A stretch of 21,729 nucleotides of DNA, from contig NC_049986.1 of assembly GCF_000003815.2 (NCBI RefSeq), positions 25,526,379-25,548,107 on the forward strand, written 5' to 3'. Below, in pieces: positions 7,766 to 17,320 of the stretch. The notes below the pieces were generated by a model. The model saw only the letters and a program-made list of their open reading frames with translations, ran no database searches and was not told the DNA's origin. The stretch is from Branchiostoma floridae (lineage: Eukaryota > Chordata > Leptocardii > Amphioxiformes > Branchiostomatidae). Position numbers and translations under genes: made by a program. The number at the start of each line of letters is the position of its first letter. The stretch's first letter is position 1.

Positions 7766-10570
7766 TTAATTATGAACGAGGTCCAACTCATGGCCACATT
7801 CTGTCAGCCTCTGCTCCAGTTCTGCCGGCTCTGGTCTTGTCGACGGCTCCTCCCGCCAACACGACTTCATGACGTCATACAGCTTGTCCGGACATCCGGG
7901 CGGCCTGTCCAGACGGACCCCCTGCCTCAGGAGCCCCACCAACTTGGGACAACTCAGATGGCGCTGGCACTGGTAGCTGGGCTCCTCCCCGAAGGCGGCG
8001 ATCTCCCACAGCAGCACGCCGAACGACCACGTGTCGCTCTCGCACGTGAACTCGCGAGACTCCAGCGACTCCAGAGCCATCCACTTCAGGGGCAGGAGTT
8101 CGTCCACGTCGTCATTTACTGCGGACACGTAGGTAGTCTCGGTGTAGACGTCATGGGCCAGACCGAAGTCGGCAAGTTTGGCGACGTCATCGCCACTGAC
8201 CAGGACATTTCGGGCGGCCACGTCACCATGAGCGATACGCAGACGTCGGAGCTCCTCCAGGGCACGAGATATCTGGATGCCATAGCGGACAAACCTGCCA
8301 AGAGAACGGTTCTGCCGAGGTTGTTTTAGAATGAGCAAAAGTTCGCCTTTGGCAGCAAATTCCAAGAGAATACACTTCGGTGTGGACGTCGTGACGACTC
8401 CACAGAGCTTGATGATGTTAGGATGTCCGCCATTTTGTTCTTCACTGTTTTCGTGCACGGCTATCAGCGCGGCGACTTCCCGGCAGAAGGCTCGGTAGCA
8501 CCGCCTGTCCTCTATGCGGACGGACTTGACCGCCACCGTGACGTCAGCGTCAGCCGTACGAAGCCGTCCTCTCCTGATCTGTGCGGACGCGCCCAGCCCG
8601 ACCAGTTCGTCTAGACTCAGGTCGTCGGCGTTCCTCTCCCACCGGTTGAGCCAGCCGGGCTGCAAACTCTGCGCCAAGTCTTCTTCCATGTTTCTCAGCT
8701 CCAGTACAACCATGGTCTCCTCTAGATTGTTTTCATTTTCCGCTTGTCTAGCTTTCTTTCGTCTATAGACAATAAACAAACCTAGTGCAGCGACTAGCAG
8801 AGTCAGTACCAGGGGTGTGGCAATCTGGAGTGACAACGGGAATGGGTATGTGTCCTTTTTTATGACGTCACACAACTTACCAGTCCAGGGCGACACGCAG
8901 GTGCAGGTTCCGTCAACGTTGTGACACGTGGCGTTGTTCTTACAGGCACAAACATGCCGACATTTCCATCCGTACAGACCTGCGGGGCAGGGCCTGCTGC
9001 AGTTACTGCCGAACCAGCCTTCCGTGCAGTTACACCGGCCGTCGGTAGGGGAGCAAGTGGCGCCATGCTGACACCGACAACGCCTGCTGCAACCCTGTCC
9101 GTAGCTGCCAACTGGGCAGGAGGTCTGACACGTGGTTCCTGTCCATCCCGGCGGACACACACAGCCGGCCCACCGGTCACAGCTGCCACCATGGCTACAG
9201 ACGCACTCCTCTTCGCACGATTTACCCGTTTTTCCGGGAGGACAAGCCACGGCCTGAAGCTCATAACTTGCGTTAACGACCGCCCCGTCTCCCGTTAACA
9301 CAGTACAGGTGTAAGTACCGTTATGTTCGGACTGTATGTTGTGGATCCTTACACGATCTTCCTGAGCGCCCTGCAGCCACTTTTCCGTTTTATTAGGAAA
9401 TGTCCACATCATCCTGTCAGCAGCCAGATGGAAAACCTTGCAGTGCAGCGTTATAGAGCCAGTGATGTGAATCCGTGTCGAGTCGCCAGGGGTCGCGATG
9501 ATGACCACTGTACTGTGAGGTATGTCGCAGACGACACCCTGCCATCCAGGCTGACACTTGCAGGCCCCGTTCAGCCCATGGCAGCGGGCACCGTTCTCAC
9601 AGGTGCAGTTCTGGTCACAAAACACGCCGTACTTGTTAGAGGGACATCCGACTGGCTTGAAATCAAATTCTAAACGTACAGGGATCGTTTCCTGTTGCAT
9701 ATCATTGATAAAAACAGAGATTGAGATATCTTCTGGTAGCTTGCACGTAAAATGGTTTTCCATGATGGAAGAAAGTATGAACCAACCCGCAACTATAAAG
9801 TATCTTCCAGTTTCAGGAATGGGCCCCCGATAACACAAGCGGTGATCCATTGCCGCTGGGTTAAATCCTGACCACCTGCCTAATATTTCGAACTGGAGGA
9901 CGGACTCCATATCCGCTGAACTAAAACATTGCACGCACCGTACATGGGAATCCCAGATCGACTGAACGGTCAAAGTATCATAAGTATTGAAAGGCTCCCA
10001 TATCACCTGCACCAGACAATTCTTGTTATCGGTGAAAAAATTATGCTTCGAAAACGAAAATGGGTTCGATTCTTTGCCATAGTAAATGTATTTTGAGACA
10101 AATACCTCTCCTATATCCCTTGCCACCCATTCGGTTGTAAATTTTATATTGACGTTCAAATCGCCTGACTTCCCCGGACCATTCCGAGTCGGCATTTCGC
10201 ACGTGTCGTTGTAAACAGGCGGGTATCCCTCCACGTCTTGGACTTGTACATCAACATACAGCTGCTCGGGGTTTCCGGAGGACCCGGTGACGTTTACCGT
10301 GAGGTTATAGCTCGGGTCGACGCCGTAATCCAGCGGACGGACCACCTGGATCACGCATTCGGTCACAAGGAAGCGTCTGCTCTTGTCTCCGGCGACGATT
10401 TTACATCTTAATTCCTCCCGACCTTCCCCTATGGCAGACTGAACACTGGTGACGGTTTCCCCCGCGTGAGCGTTTTCTGGGACGTTCGCTGACAACTGTA
10501 GCGTTCCCTGGACACTGTCGGAGACGACCAGGCAGGTTAGCAGTACAAAAAGTCCCGTGTTTTCGTCCAT
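7766..10570 (-). CDS. Intronless receptor tyrosine kinase, cadherin-like/EGF/Ig ectodomain
   Basis: A predicted single-pass receptor tyrosine kinase of 934 residues in one uninterrupted frame. In order: signal peptide (about 1-22); a cadherin-like repeat (about 26-120, with VPENA, RPLDYG and DVEGYPPVYN motifs); an unrecognised domain with conserved Cys (124-308); an EGF with eight Cys (309-349); an Ig domain (Cys377, Trp389, Tyr420, Cys422); three EGF-like repeats (443-567); a transmembrane helix (about 582-602) followed by RRKK; and a kinase domain (about 654-925). Kinase residues present are Lys682 in VAVK, Glu698, Asp783, Asn788 and DFG 801-803, with activation-loop Tyr809 and Tyr814. Odd points: GLGASA replaces GxGxxG, HGD replaces HRD, and ALE replaces APE. 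Two residues before PLKW are missing relative to the left copy. EGF plus Ig plus kinase recalls Tie receptors, but FNIII is absent, and the cadherin-like N-terminus recalls RET. I infer a lineage-specific family. The ligand is unknown. Confidence 0.88.
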   Translation of the reverse strand: MDENTGLFVLLTCLVVSDSVQGTLQLSANVPENAHAGETVTSVQSAIGEGREELRCKIVAGDKSRRFLVTECVIQVVRPLDYGVDPSYNLTVNVTGSSGNPEQLYVDVQVQDVEGYPPVYNDTCEMPTRNGPGKSGDLNVNIKFTTEWVARDIGEVFVSKYIYYGKESNPFSFSKHNFFTDNKNCLVQVIWEPFNTYDTLTVQSIWDSHVRCVQCFSSADMESVLQFEILGRWSGFNPAAMDHRLCYRGPIPETGRYFIVAGWFILSSIMENHFTCKLPEDISISVFINDMQQETIPVRLEFDFKPVGCPSNKYGVFCDQNCTCENGARCHGLNGACKCQPGWQGVVCDIPHSTVVIIATPGDSTRIHITGSITLHCKVFHLAADRMMWTFPNKTEKWLQGAQEDRVRIHNIQSEHNGTYTCTVLTGDGAVVNASYELQAVACPPGKTGKSCEEECVCSHGGSCDRWAGCVCPPGWTGTTCQTSCPVGSYGQGCSRRCRCQHGATCSPTDGRCNCTEGWFGSNCSRPCPAGLYGWKCRHVCACKNNATCHNVDGTCTCVSPWTGKLCDVIKKDTYPFPLSLQIATPLVLTLLVAALGLFIVYRRKKARQAENENNLEETMVVLELRNMEEDLAQSLQPGWLNRWERNADDLSLDELVGLGASAQIRRGRLRTADADVTVAVKSVRIEDRRCYRAFCREVAALIAVHENSEEQNGGHPNIIKLCGVVTTSTPKCILLEFAAKGELLLILKQPRQNRSLGRFVRYGIQISRALEELRRLRIAHGDVAARNVLVSGDDVAKLADFGLAHDVYTETTYVSAVNDDVDELLPLKWMALESLESREFTCESDTWSFGVLLWEIAAFGEEPSYQCQRHLSCPKLVGLLRQGVRLDRPPGCPDKLYDVMKSCWREEPSTRPEPAELEQRLTECGHELDLVHN

Positions 10571-10650
10571 GTTAAATGTTTTTGGCTCGTCTGGACGGAC
10601 GTACAGTACCTATAGCCCGGGGGGATAGCCAGACGCAGCCTACTAAGTCA

Positions 10651-10740
10651 ACGTCCTCTCCGAACAAACCGGTTTTGGCAGCTGACATTTGAACCCTTTT
10701 GATGATAACGTTACGGCATGCTCCGTAACTAACCGGTATA
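10651..10740 (-). promoter_or_regulatory. Upstream segment P of right kinase
   Basis: Lies about 80 bp upstream of the right kinase start codon. It shares GTCCTCTCC-AACAAA, GGCAGCTGACATTTGAACCC-like sequence, and TAACGTTACG with the copies at 5472-5711 and 6155-6390. The similarity fades past about 10740, so this copy is the shortest. A promoter or 5' UTR role is inferred from position and repeated association only. Confidence 0.4.
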
Positions 10741-10805
10741 TACAATGATAGACTGTAAGCTAATCTTAAACAATGGCAACAAATACCTCGAGGGACTGTG
10801 TCAGG

Positions 10806-11945
10806 TGGAACTACGAGAGTTGATATTGTTCTGAAACTGGCCCATCGTCAAAGCCAGCAATATGTTAAGCTTTGTATAAACAACTGTCTATGTAATGATG
10901 AATATTCTAAGTGCCTATTTTAGCACAGTGATGGTTTCAGTAAGGCGTAGTTAATGAAGAAAATAGCATACATTTATACACACCAGAGGGCTTCAAACGT
11001 AGTGAATCACGATTCTTCTCGTTTTGTCATGACACAAAACACAACGTCACAACAACGATCGTTCTGGGCTGAGTTTATTCTTTGTGTTAGTTGTGTCAGC
11101 TTGTTGCTTTGCTGGGAATAAAGTAAGTCAAGTGCTTGTCTGAAAAAAAGTGTATTTTATTCAGACACAGACAACTTTCCTTGTTTTACAATTTAAAGTG
11201 TAACGCTGATTCACCTTTATCCAAGCTTATAAGGGTAACCTATGTTCGTTGTTTGTAAAAAAAAAAGTATTTAGGGGCCGGGTGGGTATGAAGTTGACGG
11301 ACGGTGGTTTCAAATCGGAACATTTTGAAAATATTGCAAATTTAAAACCATTGTCAGCAGACTTGATACTCCTAAATGTTCTGTTTTTAAAGACAACGGA
11401 TAAAGGTCACCCCACGGATAAAGGTGAATTGGTGTTACATATGTTGTGTTCGTTCGTTCGTCCCATAGCTTTTTAATCAGCATGCCCTTTGATAAAATAT
11501 GTTTCGATGAACTTGCCCGAGCCCTTTTCCATGAACATCAGACAAGTGAAACGTTAGGTTTATGTATAGTTTTTGGAAAGGTTAAAGTAAGGTGAAGACT
11601 ATACTTTGTATATATTTAAAGCCGCTTTCTCTATACTGTAAATGGATTAAGTGTTCAGCATTGGAACTTGTTGGTTGGATATAGTTAATTATGGATCCGC
11701 GCAAAACCTCCTAAGTCCTATATCCAAACACCTACTTGTCTTTCAAATTAATATAATCTTCAGCTGCTTGTAAAAAAAACAATATTGCAAGAGAGAAAAC
11801 GTCATTTTACTTCAGACATATCACAAAATATCGCTTCTCATATTCATATAGCACTGTCTAGCAAAACAAGGTGGGTGTTTTTTTGTTTGTAAAGTAAAAT
11901 GAGAATTTAAAAAAATGGTAGTGTGTAAAAGCTACACATTAGTGT
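10806..11945. repeat. Noncoding segment B, right copy
   Basis: Right-hand partner of 1190-2275, with the same landmarks in the same order and many indels. It lies upstream of the right kinase. A plus-strand frame of 75 codons within it (11249-11476) has no recognisable content. A TAAAGGTCACCCC/TAAAGGTGAATTGG pair lies near 11401-11431. Confidence 0.5.
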
Positions 11946-12020
11946 GTACTGGAAAAGCAAGCTAGGGAAAATTGCGTCAGTTTCTCCATAAAATTACCAT
12001 AAAACAGCCTTCCACATCCA

Positions 12021-12094
<74 letters not shown>
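12021..12094. repeat. (TG)n(TA)n microsatellite
   Basis: A short TG run passes directly into about 60 bp of perfect TA dinucleotides. It is likely to be length-polymorphic and prone to assembly error. Confidence 0.95.
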
Positions 12095-12097
<3 letters not shown>

Positions 12098-12116
12098 TAT
12101 TGTATTGCCACGTGCC

Positions 12117-12380
12117 AGAGTTCAATTGTTAAACTGCTCTAAAAGTCGATGAGTTAACAGATCGCACGTAAAAAGAAAGAGGCGTAAATTACATTGTCAT
12201 TAAGTCTATATCTCTAATCATTAACATGGCTACCACACATTCCTAACAACATCGGCTAAAATGTAGACATATCAAAACCATAAGGTATATTCAAAATGCC
12301 AGAATATCAGATATAGACACAACAACCTGTCTATGATTCCATTTTAAACACACTCGTAGAAATCTCGCTTGTCTGACAAA
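12117..12380. repeat. Noncoding segment A, right copy
   Basis: Diverged partner of 160-415. Inside and just after it, a shorter unit containing CACATTCC(T/A)AACAACATC(G/A)GCTA occurs twice (12236 and 12397). Here it follows segment B, while at the left edge of the window it precedes segment B. Confidence 0.5.
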
Positions 12381-13361
12381 ATGAACATGGAACCGCACAT
12401 TCCAAACAACATCAGCTAGTACAGAGTCTTACATACATTTGTGATAGAAACAATCAAAATTAAGGCGTGTACAAATGACTCATTTCTTTTGACAATTCTG
12501 AAGGCGTTTCAGGCTGCAGTGCCAGAAAGCTATACAAACATCGGTTCTGTATAATAAACAACATAGCGGTGCCTTCCCGAATGGCATAGTTTTTTTACGG
12601 ATGTCAGATTTTCAAAATAGATATTTTTTTTCTTTATGCTGTTTGACAGAACATTTGAATTTGACAGCTCATCCAACGGAATTACATAGACATGTTTGTG
12701 CCATTTGTACTTTAGGCTTCTGTATAGCAAAAGTATTGGAAATTCCGACTTGAACCCCTTTCGTCCCATGAAGAAGATAATAACAGTCTAGATAGGATTA
12801 ACACTTAACAAGCATCTACTTACTAATAAAAAAATAAATGAAAAAATAATTTTTTATACTTACTGATAGGTTTTTGTTTGCCATTAAAACATCAATAATG
12901 AAAAGTGACAGTAAACGTTACGTCATTGCAAACATCTATCATCTTGGGCCGGCAATTTTGTTCAAATAAGCTTACATATGAATTCTACATCATAGAAATT
13001 ACTTTAAACACCATACTATATCATTGGTGTAAAATGAATTTTATATCAGCACTGCCATAGAGGAATCAAATGAGTGAGCAAAAAAGTATATATATATATA
13101 TATATATCGATCTAGAATAAACGATACGAAGAATTAGATTGACACATCAAATTAAAGATCCTACAATTTTTTTGAAAGTGTTACTTCAAACTCCTCTTCC
13201 CGAGTCATTTAAAGCATGCAGTTCATGAAGGTGCGATATGTGCATAATGAGATATCGATTTTAGCACGCTACCTTACCACTCGTGATGAATGAGAAAATA
13301 AATGATCCGAAAAGAAATGGATGTTTTGTAGCACCGTCAATAGCGTGGTGTGAGTAAATGA
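12381..13361. other. AT-rich intergenic region with short TA run
   Basis: No gene recognised. It contains a perfect TA dinucleotide run at 13087-13107 and several A/T homopolymers. A 79-codon minus-strand frame at 12530-12769 has no recognisable domain. Confidence 0.45.
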
Positions 13362-13384
13362 GTGTGTGTATGTGTCTGTGTGTA

Positions 13385-13449
<65 letters not shown>

Positions 13450-13461
13450 ATGTGTGTTTGT
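13362..13461. repeat. (TG)n microsatellite
   Basis: A TG-rich tract with a perfect run of about 59 bp at 13389-13447, flanked by interrupted TGTG/TATG sequence. Frames across it (His-Thr or Cys-Val repeats) are artefacts of the repeat. Confidence 0.97.
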
Positions 13462-13874
13462 GAATGTACAGTATAGCTCGAAAATCTCACAAACCTTAAG
13501 CGGCTTGTTTCGGTACTGCAGCAAAACTTTTGGTTTTTGACATCCCCTGTTCTGGGCATGCCAGTGCCGTGATAAATAATCAAGATGGAATTGAAGAAAC
13601 GCCATGATTTTGTGTAATATAGGTAGCCTATAAGTGATAGTTGTTACTGTAAGAAGTGATTGTTCAGTGCGAAATTTTGTCTGCTTCAATGTTAACACTA
13701 AAAATAGGAATGAACACCATTATTTTAATTCATGTTAGATGTTATTAGATTTGATGGTTCTATAACAAGTTATACCTTACTATAGGAGATGACAAGTATT
13801 CGGTCTCAAATTCCCGTTCGTATAAAACAAATTGAACAAATTTTATTCAAATGCACAATTCAAATGACTGTTTA

Positions 13875-14075
13875 GTCGGGCGTGGCGTAACTGGTAGAGC
13901 GTTCGGCTCGGAATCTAGAGGTCCTGAGTTCGATCCCGCCGTGCCCCCGACGTTGTGCTCTTGGGAAATGTACTTTACACGACTTTCCTCACTTCACCGA
14001 GGTGCCAAAAGATGCCTATCAACAAATGGATGCCGTTGCAATACAAAAACAAATAAAGTTTTCCAAACTTCGTCA
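13875..14075 (+). mobile_element. tRNA-derived SINE
   Basis: The head resembles a tRNA with both RNA polymerase III promoter boxes: A box TGGCGTAACTGG at 13883-13894 and B box GTTCGATCC at 13928-13936, at normal tRNA spacing. It is followed by a body with GTTGTGCTCTTGGGAAA and CACGACTTTCCTCACTTCAC, which resembles the conserved core shared by several invertebrate SINE families. The A-rich 3' end (about 14040-14060) is consistent with retroposition. Target-site duplications were not resolved, and I do not assign the subfamily. Confidence 0.75.
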
Positions 14076-14124
14076 AATATTTGCCAACTAAATGTTAGGA
14101 AAACTTAACAAATTTGGTGGCTTT

Positions 14125-14200
14125 AGCCGTTATGGTGTTATGCGAGATGAAAGTTGGTGACCCCCCCCCCCCTCCCCCCGCCCTGTGAATAGGGTTAAAT
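14125..14200. repeat. Short dispersed repeat, copy 1
   Basis: Shares about 70 bp with 18456-18530 in the same orientation: GCCGTT-TGGTGTTATGCGA, GTGAAAGTTGGTG-like and TGAATAGGGT blocks. In this copy the middle is replaced by a run of C (14160-14178). It is probably the end of an uncharacterised dispersed element. Confidence 0.55.
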
Positions 14201-14408
14201 ACAAACTTTAAACACAATTAGAAAATTAATACTTTAATGAATGCTAATGTCAATTAATAAGTGTTTTAATAAGAAAAATATTTCCCATCATGCATCTCCT
14301 CATCAGTTTTGACTTTTGGAGATGAAGTCATATATTATAAAATCAACATAAGTCTTACAAGGACATCCGGTCAATTAGGAGTACTGTAGATTATTGACAC
14401 AAATAGTT
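14201..14408. other. Region 3' of hevein-like exon
   Basis: AT-rich noncoding sequence that would include the 3' UTR of the minus-strand exon at 14409-14647. No clear feature is seen. Confidence 0.35.
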
Positions 14409-14647
14409 TCAACCAGGAATTAATTCCCACCAACTATCCCCTAACTTTATTTCCTTGCAATGATAGTTCTTTCCGAAGTCGACACAGCCAGGGCAGTCAC
14501 AGTGCCAAGTCGTGTCACCGCACCAGTTTCTATCGGAACAGCATGGCGCTACACCGTGAGGATCACATTCAGCAGGGTTACCGTGATCTGCAGGGTAACC
14601 CTGGCCGCAACGGAAGTCGTCTCGCCACTTCTTCTTAGTCTCAGGAG
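14409..14647 (-). CDS. Terminal exon encoding hevein-like Cys-rich domain (partial gene)
   Basis: The minus strand has a good acceptor (TTTCATCCATAG, ending at 14648), then an open frame of 78 codons ending in TGA at 14409-14411. The exon begins with two bases of a split codon. The translation starts PETKKKWRDD and has a Cys pattern like type-1 chitin-binding (hevein) domains: RCGQ..., then AEC, PCCS, NWCGDT, HCDC and GCV. The adjacent CCS and WCG-x-T blocks are the strongest match. A secreted or extracellular lectin-like role is inferred from the domain only. Upstream exons would lie in or beyond the low-quality block and gap at 14887-15467. A minus-strand frame at 14742-14880 could hold one more exon, but I do not recognise it. 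The lack of a further donor favours a terminal exon. Confidence 0.55.
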
Positions 14648-14886
14648 CTATGGATGAAATAATGTTTATTTAGTCAACAGTTGCAAAATAAAACAGATTT
14701 GCAAGAAACTATTGCATTGGATGCCTGAATTGAGAAGTTCATCGCACCTTGAAAAAACTAGAACGTGTGTTAAGTATCGCCTTAGAGATAGTAGAATCGC
14801 CTGACTGAAGTTGGATTCCTCTACTTTGGGTATACATGGCCGAACTGGTGGTGTACTTAGACTCCGAACGGGGCTGGGTTTTATTT

Positions 14887-15367
14887 AGGGGGGGGGGGGG
14901 GGGGGGGCAAATTCCAAAGTTGGCTGGGATTTCTTGGGCCCGGAAAAGGAGTTCCCCAAGGAAGGGAGTATCTCGTGAAAGGGAGTTTGCCTGGTAAAGA
15001 GGGAAACAAACGCCCCCCCCCCCCCCCAAAAAAAAAAACCCCCCTGTGCAGGGTCGATCATGGAAGAAAGCCTGCTTTTGAGGCCCCAAAACCTTGGGGG
15101 GTTTTTTTTTAAAAAAACTCAAAAAAAAAAAAAAGGGGGGGCCCCAAGGTGTAATTAAAAAAAAATCCCTTTGGAAAAAAAAACCCCCCAAAAGGCCCGG
15201 CCGGAAAATCTTTCCAAAAAGGCCCCTTTGCAAAAAATTCGGGGGCGTTTTTCTTTTTAAAAAGGCAATTGGTCGGCCCCCCCCGCCCCCCGTTGGAAAA
15301 CCCGGATGGTTCCAGGGTTTGGCCCCCAAAAAAAGTTTATAAAAACCCCCCCCCCCCGGGGGGGCCC
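14887..15367. other. Low-quality, homopolymer-inflated sequence
   Basis: Nearly every base is part of a run: repeated stretches of G, C, A and T of 4 to 17 bases, in rapid alternation, ending directly at a 100-N gap. This texture is typical of an over-called read end and not of genomic DNA. Open frames here (Gly/Pro/Phe/Lys-rich) should not be annotated. Confidence 0.85.
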
Positions 15368-15467
15368 NNNNNNNNNNNNNNNNNNNNNNNNNNNNNNNNN
15401 NNNNNNNNNNNNNNNNNNNNNNNNNNNNNNNNNNNNNNNNNNNNNNNNNNNNNNNNNNNNNNNNNNN
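15368..15467. other. Assembly gap, 100 N
   Basis: A run of exactly 100 N, the usual placeholder for a gap of unknown size. Confidence 0.97.
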
Positions 15468-16027
15468 CTGCTACAGATGCTGGACAGCATCATGCCTTAC
15501 TTTGTAACCAGCAGATCTTCTAGGCTTCCCACTACATGTGCGTACATGTACTTTTCCCTGATGGGTATGCTAAAAGAGCAGTCATCTTTTCTTGAAGGAC
15601 ATTTATTTTTTAGCAGAGATGCGTTTAATTTGATCAGACTGAAGAAACACAGTCGCAATTCAAAGGAGCATGACTGGTCTTGTTACAGACTTTGCCAAAC
15701 AGTTTTGCTGTGAGAGTGGATATATTTGGCAGTATTGTTTTAGTGAGGTTTGTGTACACAGTACTCCAGGATAGTGGTAATATATTAACTGGGAATACTG
15801 GTCTGTGAGATTGTTGTTACCAGATAACGAAGTTTTGCTAAGACTTTTACTGTTCTTCTTTGCAGTAAGAAACTAATAATCTTGTATTATAAAAAGATGT
15901 TTTTCTTGTAGATGTAGAAGAATTTGGTGTAAGAAGTGACGAGCCTTGTTGCATCCCTCCAGCCATACACCTTGGATCAGCTGTTGGTTTTGTTTGGTTA
16001 GACTTAAAGACTTGACATATAAACTAT
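15468..16027. other. No recognised gene
   Basis: An open plus-strand stretch from 15468 to 15713 encodes nothing I recognise, and minus-strand frames are short. None of the expected C-terminal TBC-domain exons of the neighbouring TBC1D13 gene can be found here. Confidence 0.4.
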
Positions 16028-16031
16028 TTTT

Positions 16032-16402
16032 TGTTATAGTGGTTATACGAAGTAAGGCTTGACCGTGTGTAAACTGTTCTCTATGATAATGGTTATACAA
16101 GGTAAGACTTGTGTAAACTGTTCTGTATGATAATGGTTATACAAGGTAAGACTTGTGTAAACTGTTCTCCGTGATAATGGTTATACGAGGTAAGACTTGT
16201 GTAAACTGTTCTCCGTGATAATGGTTATACGAGGTAAGACTTGTGTAAACTGTTCTCCGTGATAATGGTTATACAAGGTAAGACTTGTGTAAACTGTTCT
16301 CCGTGATAATGGTTATACAAGGTAAGACTTGTGTAAACTGTTCTCCGTGATAATGGTTATACAAGGTAAGGCTTGTGTAAACTGTTCTCCGTGATAATGG
16401 TT
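16032..16402. repeat. 44-bp minisatellite, about 8.5 copies
   Basis: GTGTAAACTGTTCT recurs at 16067, 16111, 16155, 16199, 16243, 16287, 16331 and 16375, a constant 44-bp period. Each unit also has GATAATGGTTATAC and GGTAAGACTT. Internal units are nearly identical, and the first is more diverged. The function is unknown. Each unit carries a GGTAAG splice-donor-like string, probably by chance. Confidence 0.95.
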
Positions 16403-16480
16403 AACCCCAGAGTATTTACTGTCTCAAGTTCCTCCCAAGATAAGCAAGTTCAAGTCTTAATGGAGACGTCTTAAACCCTT

Positions 16481-16580
16481 NNNNNNNNNNNNNNNNNNNN
16501 NNNNNNNNNNNNNNNNNNNNNNNNNNNNNNNNNNNNNNNNNNNNNNNNNNNNNNNNNNNNNNNNNNNNNNNNNNNNNNNN
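16481..16580. other. Assembly gap, 100 N, inside repeat array
   Basis: A run of exactly 100 N directly abutting the first copy of the exon-derived array. The true size and array length are therefore unknown. The missing downstream TBC1D13 exons may lie here. Confidence 0.97.
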
Positions 16581-17320
16581 TGCCCAGGGTTGAGTTTAGC
16601 ATAGAGGAACAGAACTCTCTCCACCACCTGCCCAGTGCGCCTCCTGTCCTTCAGGTAACAAACAAACAAACAAACAAACAAACAAACAAGCCTGCCCTGC
16701 ACGTATGCCTGCCCGGGGTTGAGTTTAGCGTACAGGAACAGAACTCTTTCCACCACCTCCCAGTGCGCCTCCTGTCCGTCAGGTAACAAACAAACAAACA
16801 AACAAACAAACAAACAAACAAGCCTGACCTGCACGTATCCCTGGCCGGGGTTGAGTTTAGCGTACAGGAACAGAACTCTCTCCACGACCTCCCAGTGCGC
16901 CTCCTGTCCGTCAGGTAACAAACAAACAAACAAACAAACAAACAAACAAGCCTGACCTGCACGTATCCCTGCCCGGGGTTGAGTTTAGCGTACAGGAACA
17001 GAACTCTCTCCACCACCTCCCAGTGCGCCTCCTGTCCCTCAGGTAACAAACAAACAAACAAACAAACAAACAAGCCTGACCTGCACGTATCCCTGCCCGG
17101 GGTTGAGTATAGCGTACAGGAACAGAACTCTCTCCACGACCTCCCAGTGCGCCTCCTGTCCTTAAGGTAACAAACAAACAAACAAACAAACAAGCCTGAC
17201 CTGCACGTATCCCTGCCCGGGGTTGAGTATAGCGTACAGGAACAGAACTCTCTCCACGACCTCCCAGTGCGCCTCCTGTCCTTAAGGTAACAAACAAACA
17301 AACAAACAAACAAGCCTGAC
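16581..17320 (-). repeat. Minisatellite derived from a TBC1D13 exon and intron start
   Basis: Six copies of a 120-132 bp unit follow the genuine exon at 17321-17449. Each has the exon's last part (from GTTACCTGAGG-like sequence to the CAG before the donor), the donor start GTCAGGCTTG (not visible in the copy cut by the gap), and a variable (TTTG)n run. The shared GGGTTGAG landmark lies at 16587, 16716, 16848, 16976, 17100, 17220 and 17340 (the genuine exon). Length varies with the number of TTTG units. The two copies nearest the exon (120-bp period) are almost identical and share TAA in place of GAG and Ile in place of Lys. The copy next to the gap has a one-base insertion relative to the exon. 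Minus-strand open frames through the array are a by-product of its origin. Confidence 0.9.

Noticed and set aside
8860-9298. Open frames of 134 and 125 codons on both strands across the EGF repeats
   Set aside because: Shadows of the EGF-coding region in other frames. The Cys-rich EGF pattern is only in the kinase gene frame.
13261-13698. His-Thr repeat frames
   Set aside because: Translation of the complement of the TG microsatellite. There is no evidence of a gene.
15094-15342. Lys/Pro/Gly-rich open frames
   Set aside because: They lie entirely in the homopolymer-inflated low-quality block next to a gap.
16032-16402. 44-bp array considered as a CRISPR array
   Set aside because: Units are contiguous, near-identical tandem copies with no unique spacers, and the genome is eukaryotic.
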